The notes below the pieces were generated by a model. That model did no database searches, was not told where the DNA came from, and saw nothing but the letters and a program-made list of their open reading frames with translations. Positions 18,271 through 26,409 of a stretch of 64,000 nucleotides of DNA are shown here, piece after piece. Numbering within the stretch: the stretch's first letter is position 1; each line of letters begins with the position of its first letter. The translations under genes and the position numbers were made by a program. This DNA is from CAVTWH01 sp963850915 (GTDB lineage Bacteria > Actinomycetota > Actinomycetes > Mycobacteriales > Micromonosporaceae), in the NCBI GenBank assembly GCA_963850915.1, contig CAWKND010000011.1, positions 62,001-126,000 of the forward strand, read 5' to 3'.

Positions 18271-18929
18271 TCCGGGTGCTGCTGGTCGACGACCAGGCGT
18301 TGGTACGCGGCGGATTCCGCTCGATCCTCGACGGGCAGGAGGACATCGAGGTGGTCGGCGAGGCGGCCGACGGAGCCGAGGCCGTCGATGCCGCGCTCAC
18401 CGGTGACCCGGATGTGGTGGTGATGGACATCCGGATGCCGAAACTGGACGGCATCGCGGCCACCCGGCGACTGCTCGCCGACGGGCGCAGCCGGGCGCGG
18501 GTACTCATGCTCACCACCTTCGACCACGACGAGTACGTCTACGCGGCGCTGCGCGCGGGCGCGAGCGGCTTCCTGCTGAAGAGCGCACCGCCACGGGAAC
18601 TGGCCGGCGCCATCCGTACCGTCGCGGCCGGCGAAGCGCTCCTGGCGCCCGAGATCACCCGGCGCATGATCGAGGAGTACGTACGCCGGCCGCGCCCCGA
18701 CTCGGCCCGCCCGACCGGGCTGGACGAGCTGACCGCGCGCGAGTTGGAGGTACTCGGCCTGATCGCCCGGGGCGGCTCCAACGCCGAGATCGCCCGGGCG
18801 CTGTTCCTCAGCGAGCCGACCGTGAAGACCCACGTGACCCGGATCCTCGCCAAGCTGCACCTGCGCGACCGGGTACAGGCGGTGGTGTTCGCGTACGAGT
18901 GCGGCCTGGTACAGCCGGGCGCCTCGTAG
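18267..18929 (+). CDS. NarL/FixJ-family response regulator
   Basis: 220 aa. The receiver domain (1-120) has the acidic pair at 8-9, phosphorylation Asp54 in VVMDIRMP and the conserved Lys in FLLKSAPP. The LuxR-type DNA-binding domain follows, ELTARELEVLGLIARGGSNAEIA...VKTHVTRILAKL (about 150-205). It is the partner of the kinase immediately upstream. Target genes are unknown. Confidence 0.94.
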   Translation: MIRVLLVDDQALVRGGFRSILDGQEDIEVVGEAADGAEAVDAALTGDPDVVVMDIRMPKLDGIAATRRLLADGRSRARVLMLTTFDHDEYVYAALRAGASGFLLKSAPPRELAGAIRTVAAGEALLAPEITRRMIEEYVRRPRPDSARPTGLDELTARELEVLGLIARGGSNAEIARALFLSEPTVKTHVTRILAKLHLRDRVQAVVFAYECGLVQPGAS

Positions 18930-18941
18930 CCGACAGCCACG

Positions 18942-18977
18942 ACGGCGCGGGCGGGGACTGTGCCCCGCCCGCGCCGT
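18942..18977. terminator. Bidirectional terminator hairpin
   Basis: A perfect 15-bp GC-rich stem with the 6-nt loop ACTGTG, between the converging response-regulator and GH16 genes. Confidence 0.75.
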
Positions 18978-19025
18978 TGCCCGGACTACGATTCGCGCTC
19001 CCGCAACAGGCGCGCTTGAGGCAAA

Positions 19026-20834
19026 TCAGGTGCCGTATACCTGGAACTCCCAGAGCGAGTACCCGTAGACGGTGGCCCGTGCCGTGCCGTACATCCGCAC
19101 GTACCGGCCGGAGCCCGTGATGTCGAGCGTCTGCGTGCCACCCGCCCCCGTCGTGGTCGAGTAGATGCTCGTCCAGTTGGTGTTGTCGGTGGAGGTCTGG
19201 ATCTGGAACGACTTCGCGTACGCCGGCTCCCAGTTCAGTACCACCTTGCTGATGCTGTGCGTGGCACCCAGGTCGACGGTGATCCACTGCGGGTCGCTGA
19301 AGGCGCTGGACCACCGGGTACCGGTGTTGCCGTCCACCGCGTTCGCTGCCGGGAAGGTGGCGTTCTCGGTGGAGGAGGCGGTCGCCGGGTGGCCCTGGGA
19401 CAGCAGCGTCGCGCCGCCGGTACCGCCGCCGGGCGTACCCTGCACGCCGAACTCCCACAACGAGTAGCCGTAGGCCGTGGCTCGTTGGGTGCCATACATT
19501 CTGATGTACCGGCCGGTGCCGGTCACCGCCAGGTCATCTGTTCCGCCGTCGCCGGTGGTTGTCGAGTAGATGCTGGTCCAGTTGGTACCGTCCGCCGACG
19601 TCTGGATCTGGTATGCCTTGCCGTACGCGGCTTCCCAGTTCAGGGTCACGTGACTGATGTTGTACGACTGGCCGAGGTCGACCTGCAGCCACTGCGGGTC
19701 GCTGAACGCGGACGACCAACGGGTACCGGTGTTGCCGTCAGTCGCGCTGGCGGCCGGGGTACCGGCGTTCTCGGTGGACGACGCGGTGGTCGGCTTGCCC
19801 TGGGCGATGTTGTTGCCCGCGGGCGGCGGCGAGCTGGGCGGCGTGCTGCTGCCCGGGCCCTTGTTGTAGACGGCGACCCAGTCGATGTTCATCTGCCCGC
19901 CGGAGACGGTGGCAGCGTTGGGGCCGCCACCGAAGGCGTCCGGGAAACCGCCGCCCATCGCCAGGTCGTAGATGATGAAGAACGGGTGGTCGACGGCGTT
20001 GGCCCAGGTGGTCGCGTCCACCTGGTTGGCGTGCACGGTGAAGTAGTTGACACCGTCGAGGTACCAACGGATCTGCTCCGGCGACGTCGAGCGGTCGATC
20101 TCCACGGCGTAGTCGTGGTAGCCGGTCTGGCAGCCACCACACGCGTGCTCGCCGCTGCCGATGCCGGTGGTCTCGTTGCACGGACCGCCGGAGCCGACGC
20201 CACAGTGCAGGGTGCCGAAGACGGAGCTGCGGCTGTTGATGTCCTCCAGGATGTCGACCTCACCGGAGCCCGGCCACGGGGTACCGGTGCGCAGGGTCGA
20301 GCCGAGCATCCAGAACGCCGGCCAGTAGCCCGCACCGTTGGCGGTGGTCAGGTTCGGCTGCTGGATCATCGACTCCATCCGGACCACGCCACCGACCGGA
20401 GCGCCGAAGGTGGCGGCCTGCGTCTCGATGCGCCCCGAGGTCCAGCCCGAACGCGGGTCGGTACCCGAGTGCAGCGCCTTGAGGACGAGGTGACCGGCGC
20501 CGTCCTGGTACACGTTGGAAGTGCTGTTGGTCATCGTCTCGATCTCGCCGGTGCCGAAGCTGCTGCCCGGTCCGGTGTCGTACTTCCAGTTGGTGCCGTT
20601 GACGCCGGTACCGGATGCGCCGGTGAAGTCGTCGCTCCAGGTCAGGGTGAAGCCGGGCGGCGCCGCGCCGACGGCCGCGTTGGCCGACGGGGTCAGCGTC
20701 ACCGTCAGGAATCCGGCAACGGCAACGGTACCCACCGTGACGGCGAGCGCGGTCGTGCCCGCGCGCATCCGCCGGCTCCAGTGCCGGAAATTGAGCTGAC
20801 GCAACGCTGGGAAGCGAGTGCGTGTGCTGGACAT
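19026..20834 (-). CDS. Secreted GH16 beta-glucanase with two C-terminal CBM32 (F5/8 type C) domains
   Basis: 602 aa. A long Sec signal peptide ends near ANAAVG (about 54). The GH16 domain (about 58-305) has the catalytic motif GEVDILED (Glu192, Asp194, Glu197), as in beta-1,3- and 1,3-1,4-glucanases. A Pro/Ser linker (GPGSSTPPSSPPPAG) precedes two homologous discoidin-like CBM32 modules (about 325-455 and 465-600), each with ASSTENA and DGNTGTRWSSAFSDPQW. ATG 20834 follows GGGAGAG. Expression is probably repressed by a LacI-family protein at the 18-bp palindrome at its promoter. It likely attacks laminarin or fungal-wall glucan outside the cell. Confidence 0.92.
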   Translation of the reverse strand: MSSTRTRFPALRQLNFRHWSRRMRAGTTALAVTVGTVAVAGFLTVTLTPSANAAVGAAPPGFTLTWSDDFTGASGTGVNGTNWKYDTGPGSSFGTGEIETMTNSTSNVYQDGAGHLVLKALHSGTDPRSGWTSGRIETQAATFGAPVGGVVRMESMIQQPNLTTANGAGYWPAFWMLGSTLRTGTPWPGSGEVDILEDINSRSSVFGTLHCGVGSGGPCNETTGIGSGEHACGGCQTGYHDYAVEIDRSTSPEQIRWYLDGVNYFTVHANQVDATTWANAVDHPFFIIYDLAMGGGFPDAFGGGPNAATVSGGQMNIDWVAVYNKGPGSSTPPSSPPPAGNNIAQGKPTTASSTENAGTPAASATDGNTGTRWSSAFSDPQWLQVDLGQSYNISHVTLNWEAAYGKAYQIQTSADGTNWTSIYSTTTGDGGTDDLAVTGTGRYIRMYGTQRATAYGYSLWEFGVQGTPGGGTGGATLLSQGHPATASSTENATFPAANAVDGNTGTRWSSAFSDPQWITVDLGATHSISKVVLNWEPAYAKSFQIQTSTDNTNWTSIYSTTTGAGGTQTLDITGSGRYVRMYGTARATVYGYSLWEFQVYGT

Positions 20835-20900
20835 GACTCTCCCTCGGTTGGGAAAACCGATCGGGGCCGGGGAAACGGGGGGTTGGGCGAGCCCGCCATC

Positions 20901-20940
20901 CTTCAGCACGTGGACCACGGACGGTGTCCACGTGCTGAAG
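20901..20940 (-). promoter_or_regulatory. Long perfect hairpin in the 5' leader of the GH16 gene
   Basis: Arms at 20901-20915 and 20926-20940 are perfectly complementary over 15 bp, with a 10-nt loop, and include CACGTG. It lies between the predicted promoter (about 21005) and the start codon (20834). No U-run follows, so it looks like a leader structure or a protein site rather than a terminator. Confidence 0.65.
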
Positions 20941-20983
20941 GGTGATGGCGGCTCCGGGGGTGCGGCCGACCGGTTGGGACACA

Positions 20984-21001
20984 GGTGAGAGCGCTCTCAC
21001 C
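20984..21001. promoter_or_regulatory. LacI-family operator (CebR/BglR-like palindrome)
   Basis: GGTGAGAGCGCTCTCACC, a perfect 18-bp palindrome with the central AGCGCT typical of actinobacterial LacI regulators of glucan genes (CebR-type TGGGAGCGCTCCCA). It starts just after the predicted -10 box. Confidence 0.8.
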
Positions 21002-21004
21002 GGA

Positions 21005-21034
21005 ACTATCGCCCATCGACGACAGTCGAGTCAA
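21005..21034 (-). promoter_or_regulatory. Predicted sigma-70-type promoter of the GH16 gene
   Basis: -35 TTGACT (21034-21029), 18-bp spacer, -10 GATAGT (21010-21005), reading on the minus strand. The transcription start would fall inside the operator palindrome. Confidence 0.6.
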
Positions 21035-21132
21035 CACCTTGAATTAAGGTCCGAACACATCGACCGAGCTGACCGCTGCCAGCGACCCCACCGACCTGCG
21101 ACAACGGTCCCGACCGATCGGGGTACCGGCGG

Positions 21133-22194
21133 TCAAACCTGGTGCAGCGGCCCGCCCTGGCTGGTCGGCAGACCGAGCGCCGCCCGTACCGGCAGCTCGG
21201 CGGCTACGTCGAAGTACCGCTTGGCCTGCGCCAGCAGCGCCTGGAACGCCGGCTCGAGTAGGGCTGCACCGGCCTGCTGCCAGAGCGCGATGCCCGGCTC
21301 CTGCGCGGCAGCCAGCCGGGCAAGTGCCGCGCGGGCGGCCGCCGGCCAGTCGCCGTTGCTCAGCGCGTGGTCCTCGGCAGACATGGCCGCTGCCAACTGG
21401 CCGGCCGCGTCCCGACGCAATTCCCATGCCTGGGTACCGTCATTGCCGAGTACCTGCTGGACCAGGTCGTGCACCGGCTTCACCGTGGTCAGGAAGAGCA
21501 ACTGGGCCGGCGTGAGGGTCGACTGGTCGGTCCGGATCGGGTGGCTGATCGCCGTCGGCGTGCGTACCAGACAGGTCACCGGCGAGGCACCGCCCATCAG
21601 CGCGTTGTAGTAGTAGCCCATCGTCGTACCGCTCGGCACCACCAACGGATCCAGCACGTACGAGTCGAGGGCCGGCCGGCACGCCGCGAGGACGGCCTTC
21701 GTCAGTGTCGGCTGATCGGGCGTGAGTCCGACATCGTCCCCCACGTCGACGAGGGCGAACACCTCGGCGTTGTGCGCCCGGGTACACGGCACCACCGGTA
21801 CCTGCTGGGCCGGGCCGGTCAGCGCGCCGGTGAGCGTGAAGCAGTCGCCGATCCGCAGCGCGACCGGGTCCCGGAACGGCGTACGCGGACCGGCAGCGCC
21901 GACGAGCAGCACGATCGTCAACCCGAGCGCCCAGCAGCCGGAGAGTGCCAGACCCGCGTATACGTACCCGCGCCCGCGTCGGCCTGGATCGCGCCGGCGG
22001 CGCACCAACCACAGCACGCCGAGTCCGATGCTCAGCGGTACCAGGCCGAACAGGCCGAACAGGAGCGTCGCGACGGCGCGCCGGTCAGCCGGGGCTGCCG
22101 GCTGCGGCTCGGCGGGAAGCCACGAGTACGGCGATTCCCCGGCGGGTGTGGCCGAGGGAGCGTCGTGTACCTGTTCGCCGTCCAACCCTGCCAC
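21133..22194 (-). CDS. Membrane protein with DUF4190-like and septum-formation-like domains
   Basis: 353 aa. An N-terminal Pro-rich cytoplasmic tail is followed by two membrane helices (about 40-65 and 78-100, DUF4190-like). The extracytoplasmic part begins LRIGDCFTLTG...VPVVPCTRAHNAEVFALVD, the pattern of the 'septum formation' domain, with two cysteines. The last ~130 residues are helical. The start is GTG at 22194. Function is not established; such proteins are usual in actinobacterial envelopes. Confidence 0.7.
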   Translation of the reverse strand: MAGLDGEQVHDAPSATPAGESPYSWLPAEPQPAAPADRRAVATLLFGLFGLVPLSIGLGVLWLVRRRRDPGRRGRGYVYAGLALSGCWALGLTIVLLVGAAGPRTPFRDPVALRIGDCFTLTGALTGPAQQVPVVPCTRAHNAEVFALVDVGDDVGLTPDQPTLTKAVLAACRPALDSYVLDPLVVPSGTTMGYYYNALMGGASPVTCLVRTPTAISHPIRTDQSTLTPAQLLFLTTVKPVHDLVQQVLGNDGTQAWELRRDAAGQLAAAMSAEDHALSNGDWPAAARAALARLAAAQEPGIALWQQAGAALLEPAFQALLAQAKRYFDVAAELPVRAALGLPTSQGGPLHQV

Positions 22195-22307
22195 CTCAGT
22201 CGATGATCAACCGTTCGAGCGCAGAGCATAACCGCAACGCGGTACCCGGTGGGGGCAGCAGTTCCAGGCCGCGCTCGCTCATCTGTGACCTGACCGACAA
22301 TACCTGC

Positions 22308-22326
22308 CATGGACATAGTAGCCATG
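22308..22326. promoter_or_regulatory. Possible MarR operator
   Basis: CATGG-N9-CCATG, just upstream of the leaderless start of the MarR gene at 22340. The arms are short, so this is a weak candidate for autoregulation. Confidence 0.4.
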
Positions 22327-22339
22327 TACTGTATCTGTC

Positions 22340-22807
22340 ATGCACGGTGCGACGCCCGGGTTCCTGATCTGGCGACTGTCGATGAAGATGCGGGTGACCC
22401 TGGACCGGGCACTCGCTCCGATCGGCCTGACCCACGCCCAGTACTCGCTGGTCGCCACCCTCTACAGCCTGTACCACCAGCACAAGCGGCCGAGCCAGCG
22501 GGAACTGGCCGACCACACCGGGCTCGAGCCGCTCTACGTCTCGAAGCTTGCCCGGGCACTGGAATCGGCCGGCTTCGTGGAGCGCTCCACCGACCCGGCC
22601 GACAGCCGCGCCGTCCAACTCGCCTTGACACCGCGCGGCCGGGAGGTGGCCGTCCGGGCCATCGCGATCGTCCGCGACATCCAGGTTCAGTTCCTCGCCC
22701 CACTCGGCGGGCTGGACAGCAGGCGCGGCAAGGCATTCATGCGCGAGCTGCAGACGCTGCTCGACACCCCACTGGACACAACCGCACCAGACGAGGAGAA
22801 GTCATGA
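22340..22807 (+). CDS. MarR-family transcriptional regulator
   Basis: 155 aa. The winged helix is LTHAQYSLVATLYSLYHQHKRP...LADHTGLEPLYVSKLARALESAGFVER, with the wing STDPADSRAVQLALTPRG. That is the classical MarR layout. It probably starts at the ATG without a leader. Its TGA overlaps the ATG of the next gene, so the two are translated together; the second also contains a winged-helix-like fold. Confidence 0.92.
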   Translation: MHGATPGFLIWRLSMKMRVTLDRALAPIGLTHAQYSLVATLYSLYHQHKRPSQRELADHTGLEPLYVSKLARALESAGFVERSTDPADSRAVQLALTPRGREVAVRAIAIVRDIQVQFLAPLGGLDSRRGKAFMRELQTLLDTPLDTTAPDEEKS

Positions 22808-23241
22808 CAACCACACCGACCCTCAACGGCCAGGTACTCGGCCAAGCCGAGCGCGCCACGCGGGCCGTGCTCGACAAGATGCTGGCGGGTACCGGAATCC
22901 CGTTCACGCAATGGGTCACGGTCAACGTCACCGCCACCGGTGACCAGCCGGTCGCCCGGGCCGACCTGGTGCAGCGCGTCGCCAGCGGCCTGAAGATCGA
23001 GGAAGCCGCGGCCGACTCGGCCCTCGACAGCGTGCTCGCCGCCGGCCTGCTGGAGTCCTCGCAAGACGGCAGCAGTCTGACACTCACCGCGGCCGGACGT
23101 CAGCGCCACACCGAAATCGTCGCCGGCATCGCCGCGTTGACCAACCGGCTCTACGCCGACCTTCCGGCCGAGGATCTGGCCACCGCCGGTCGGGTACTCA
23201 CCATCGTCACCGCCCGAGCCAACGCCGAACTCGGCGCCTGA
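22804..23241 (+). CDS. MarR-like winged-helix protein, partner of the upstream MarR
   Basis: 145 aa. The segment LVQRVASGLKIEEAAADSALDSVLAAGLLESSQDGSSLTLTAAG looks like a divergent winged helix. The flanking helices would serve dimerisation. The ATGA overlap with the MarR gene and a strong hairpin directly after the stop define a two-gene operon. Whether it binds DNA or modulates its neighbour is unknown. Confidence 0.7.
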   Translation: MTTTPTLNGQVLGQAERATRAVLDKMLAGTGIPFTQWVTVNVTATGDQPVARADLVQRVASGLKIEEAAADSALDSVLAAGLLESSQDGSSLTLTAAGRQRHTEIVAGIAALTNRLYADLPAEDLATAGRVLTIVTARANAELGA

Positions 23242-23244
23242 ACC

Positions 23245-23283
23245 GAGCCCCGGCCGTACGGGTGCGCCCGTACGGCCGGGCTC
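23245..23283 (+). terminator. Terminator of the MarR operon
   Basis: A 17-bp stem (one bulged C) with a short loop, directly after the stop at 23241, near palindromic and able to work in both directions. Confidence 0.75.
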
Positions 23284-23295
23284 GTAGAGTCCGGT

Positions 23296-23457
23296 TCAGG
23301 CGGTGACCAACCGGGAGCCCATGTCCGCGACGAGGCGGAGCGTCTGCAGCCCCACAGCCACATTGAAGACACCGACTATCACGTACAGGACGACGGTCGG
23401 GCTCCACGGCGAGTGGCCGTTGTGCGTGTCCAGAGTCATCGTGACCGCGGTCAGCAC
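23296..23457 (-). CDS. Small single-span membrane protein (53 aa), hypothetical
   Basis: A short frame that follows the luciferase-like gene on the same strand by 26 bp. GTG 23457 has a GGAGGGGGC box right in front. The middle VVLYVIVGVFNVAVGLQTL is a single hydrophobic helix, with a polar Thr/Asp/His-rich N-terminus and a short charged end. It stops just before the shared hairpin at 23245-23283. The good ribosome site and amphipathic composition make it plausible, but no homology is recalled. Confidence 0.45.
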   Translation of the reverse strand: MLTAVTMTLDTHNGHSPWSPTVVLYVIVGVFNVAVGLQTLRLVADMGSRLVTA

Positions 23458-23483
23458 GCCCCCTCCGGGAAGTCCATCCCTGT

Positions 23484-24356
23484 TCAGCGCACGAGCGGCG
23501 CGACCTCGGCGGCCACGAACCGGACGAAGCCCTCCGGGTCGGGGTCGTCCGGAGTCGGTTGCAGCACAACGACATCAGCGCCGGCCGCCGCCCAGCGGGT
23601 CACCCCTTCGGCGACCTGCTCGGCATCCCCGGTGACGTACCTGTCGTCCATCTCGCCATAGCCCCACGTCACCCGCTCCCGCTCCAGCCGCTGTGCCGCG
23701 TCAGGTCCGGTGGCCGCGTGCAGGTAGACAACGACGGAGTGCGGATCGCTCCGCCCGGCCGCCGCCCGGCCCGCGTCGATGAGGCCTCGCGCCCGGACAA
23801 CGCCTGCGGGCGTGGTACCCGCTGTCAGGATCGTTCCGTCCGCGCACTCCCCCGCCAGCCGTAGCGTGCGATCGCCGGACGCCCCGCACAGGATCGGCGG
23901 CGCGCCGACCGGCGGCCAGTCCAGCGCCACCCCGTCGAGTCGCACGTACCGACCGGACATGCTCACCCGTTCACCGGCCAGCAGCGCCCGGGTCGCCGAC
24001 AGGTGCTCGCGCAGCAGCGAAACCGGCGACTCGACCCGCGCGCCGACCTGCTCCATCCACTCCTGCACGCCGTGTCCCAGGGCGATGCTCACCCGACCCG
24101 GGAACATCCGGTGCAGGTTGGCCAGCTCCATCGCGGTGATAGCGGCGTTGCGCAGCGGTACCGGCAGCAGGCCGACGCCGACCCGCAGTCGCCCGGTCCA
24201 CGCCAGCGCGGCCGTAGCGCTGGCGATCCCGCTCTGCCGGAAGCAGTCCTCCCACAGCCACAGCTCCGCCAGGCCCGCGTCCTCAGCCGCGAGCACCACC
24301 GAGCGCAGCCGCTCCGGCGGCAACTGGGGCAGGAACACCGCACCAACTGTTGTCAT
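23484..24356 (-). CDS. LLM-class (luciferase-like) flavin-dependent oxidoreductase
   Basis: 290 aa. A TIM-barrel bacterial-luciferase/F420-reductase-like protein: VGVGLLPVPLRNAAITAMELANLHRMFPGR, then LGHGVQEWMEQVG and GAPPILCGASGDRTLRLAGECADG are typical. It probably uses reduced FMN or F420; the actinobacterial setting makes F420 plausible. Substrate unknown. ATG 24356. The LacI gene stops upstream (25365-24406) on the same strand, so they may be co-transcribed. Confidence 0.85.
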   Translation of the reverse strand: MTTVGAVFLPQLPPERLRSVVLAAEDAGLAELWLWEDCFRQSGIASATAALAWTGRLRVGVGLLPVPLRNAAITAMELANLHRMFPGRVSIALGHGVQEWMEQVGARVESPVSLLREHLSATRALLAGERVSMSGRYVRLDGVALDWPPVGAPPILCGASGDRTLRLAGECADGTILTAGTTPAGVVRARGLIDAGRAAAGRSDPHSVVVYLHAATGPDAAQRLERERVTWGYGEMDDRYVTGDAEQVAEGVTRWAAAGADVVVLQPTPDDPDPEGFVRFVAAEVAPLVR

Positions 24357-24405
24357 GCCGCCATCCTCGCCTACCGGGCCGGTCCGCCGGGGGAAGCCCG
24401 AGCAG

Positions 24406-25365
24406 TCAGCTGGAGCCGCGGACAGCGAGCATGGTCGGCAGCCGGCGGGCGGTCGGCAAGCTCGGATCGAGCAGCTTGCGTACCGCCGTCGCCGCCTCCT
24501 CCTCCACCGGCATGTAGACCGAGGACAGGTCGGCCGCCTCGGCGAGCGCGCTGCCGTCGAAGCTGACCACCGCGATGTCCTGCGGTACCCGCCGGCCCGC
24601 GTCCCGAAGCGCCTGCAGCACACCGATCCCGGTCACGTCGCAGGCGGCGAAGATCGCGTCCAGCTCGGGGTGTTCGGCCAACAGTTGCCGGGTGGCCGCG
24701 TACGCCGTCGGTCGGGTGAAGTCGCCGTGCACCCAGACCACCTCGTGCCCGGCAGCCGTTGTCGTGTCGAGGAAGCCGCTCTTGCGTTCGCCGGCACACG
24801 GGGTCGGCGGCCCGAACACCGCGCCGATCCGGCGCCGCCCGGTGGCCAGCAGGTGGAGAGCGGCCTGCCGGGCGCCGTCGACATTGTCCGGGGCGACGAA
24901 CGGGATGCCGGCCGCCGCCTCGCCCAGCGCGACCGTGCGGGTGCGCCGCGAGCCGGGCGGTGCGTCGGCCGGCATGTTGATCAGGATCCGGCCGAACGGC
25001 GGGTCGTCGTCGCTCGTCGGGGGCTGCGCCACCAGCCGCAGTCGCAGCGCCACGTCACTGCCGCCGAGCGCACGCATCGCCCCGGCCATCACCCGGCCGT
25101 AGAACGGCTTGACGCTCAGCGCGGCCGGATCCGGGTCCACGATCAGGATCTCGATGGTGTCGGGCCGGCTCGCGCCGGACCGGCCGACGGCGAGCGCACG
25201 GGCCGCCGCGTGCGGCCGGAAACCGAGTTCCGCGGCGATGTCGCGCACCCGCCGGCGGACCGCCTCGGAGGTGCCGGGTTGACCGTTGATCGCCCGCGAG
25301 GCCGCCGCCAGCGATACCCCGGCGACCCGTGCGACGTCCTCCAGCTTCGGACGCTGCTGCTCCAT
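24406..25365 (-). CDS. LacI-family transcriptional regulator
   Basis: 319 aa. The N-terminal HTH is KLEDVARVAGVSLAAASRAINGQPGTSEAVRRRV (about 7-40) with the hinge RALAVGRSG. The periplasmic-binding-like sugar domain follows (IGAVFGPP, FAACDVTGIGVLQALRDAGRRVPQDIAVVSFDG). ATG 25365 is preferred; an in-frame extension upstream adds only a low-complexity N-terminus. It is a candidate repressor for the AGCGCT-centred operator at 20984-21001, 3.4 kb away, but this is inference. LacI proteins of this class respond to oligosaccharides. Confidence 0.92.
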   Translation of the reverse strand: MEQQRPKLEDVARVAGVSLAAASRAINGQPGTSEAVRRRVRDIAAELGFRPHAAARALAVGRSGASRPDTIEILIVDPDPAALSVKPFYGRVMAGAMRALGGSDVALRLRLVAQPPTSDDDPPFGRILINMPADAPPGSRRTRTVALGEAAAGIPFVAPDNVDGARQAALHLLATGRRRIGAVFGPPTPCAGERKSGFLDTTTAAGHEVVWVHGDFTRPTAYAATRQLLAEHPELDAIFAACDVTGIGVLQALRDAGRRVPQDIAVVSFDGSALAEAADLSSVYMPVEEEAATAVRKLLDPSLPTARRLPTMLAVRGSS

Positions 25366-25430
25366 ACCCGCGAACGTATCCCCGCCCACCGACACTCTGT
25401 CCACTGACACTTCGCCCCCCATGGCTCGTG

Positions 25431-26402
25431 CTACCGGCTCAGCCGGCTGACTATGTCCCGGACCAGCCCGCGCAACAGATCCCAGCGGGCCGGGTCGGTC
25501 GCCCGGGTCATGCCCCGGCTCGGGTACTCCACGACCATCACCAGGTACAGGTAGAGCTGGGCGAAGTCACAGCGGGTACGCAGGTTGTCGTCGACCCGCA
25601 GCGGCCGGACCGACTGGTACCCGCGGACGAACGGGTTGCCCGGCTCGGCGAAGATGTCCCGGAACAGCCAGGGCGAGGCGAAGTCGATCATCGGGTCGCC
25701 GAACAGGTAGCGCTCCCCGTCGACCAGTCCGGACAGGTGGGCCGCCCCGTCTTCCACCGTGGTGAGTACGTTGCCGTCCCACAGGTCGAAGTGCAGCAGT
25801 ACCGGGGTGGTGACCGTGGCGAGCAGCGGCCGGTGCCGGGAAACCAGTCCCCACAACACTTCCCGCTCGACCGGCAGCTCGACTCCCCAGTCGGTGGCGT
25901 CGTCCAGGATCGCCTGGATCATCGCGGCGTACCCGTCCGGCCAGTTGTCCGCGCGCGGCCGGTCGCCCGGGTACCCGAAGAAGTCACCGGTCACCGCGTG
26001 CAGTGCGGCGATGGCAGCACCCGACTCGTACCGGGCCGGGGTACGGTCCACGCTCTCCGGCTGGGCGTACAGCGGGATTCCGGGTACCAGCGTCATGAAG
26101 AGCCAGTCGTCGGTGGCGTACAGCAGCCGCGGCCCGGGTACCTCCGGCGCACCCGACTCCACCAGGCGCAGGTACGCCGCCTCGGCGGGGAGCATGCCCG
26201 CCTCGTACCGGAGCAGTTTGGCCTTCGGATCGGGGCCGACCTTCAGCACGACCTGCCGCCCGTCGGCGAGTCCAACCTGCCAGACGGTACCGAACGAGCC
26301 ACCGCTCAACCGGTTCGCAGCAGTGGTGGCTTGGCCGAAGGCGGTGCGGGCGGCGGCAGCCACCTCCTCGACGGAGAAGGCGCGCTGGGTTGGGCTGTCC
26401 AC
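25431..26402 (-). CDS. Aminoglycoside-phosphotransferase-like kinase (APH/fructosamine kinase fold)
   Basis: 323 aa. Protein-kinase-like fold: glycine-rich loop LSGGSFGTVWQVGL, a Lys in VVLKVGPD, the catalytic loop VLLHFDLWDGNVL (H-x-D-x-x-x-x-N) and the metal-binding LFGDPMIDFA. It phosphorylates a small molecule such as an aminosugar, choline or fructosamine. It is not a specific resistance determinant that I can identify. The start is GTG at 26402. The GNAT gene begins upstream and ends 7 bp before it, so they form one operon. Confidence 0.82.
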   Translation of the reverse strand: MDSPTQRAFSVEEVAAAARTAFGQATTAANRLSGGSFGTVWQVGLADGRQVVLKVGPDPKAKLLRYEAGMLPAEAAYLRLVESGAPEVPGPRLLYATDDWLFMTLVPGIPLYAQPESVDRTPARYESGAAIAALHAVTGDFFGYPGDRPRADNWPDGYAAMIQAILDDATDWGVELPVEREVLWGLVSRHRPLLATVTTPVLLHFDLWDGNVLTTVEDGAAHLSGLVDGERYLFGDPMIDFASPWLFRDIFAEPGNPFVRGYQSVRPLRVDDNLRTRCDFAQLYLYLVMVVEYPSRGMTRATDPARWDLLRGLVRDIVSRLSR

Positions 26403-26409
26403 CCCAGCA

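Noticed and set aside
21036..21050. Small inverted repeat ACCTT-GAATT-AAGGT upstream of the GH16 promoter
   Set aside because: Short, AT-rich and without a matching copy elsewhere that I noticed; too weak to call an operator.
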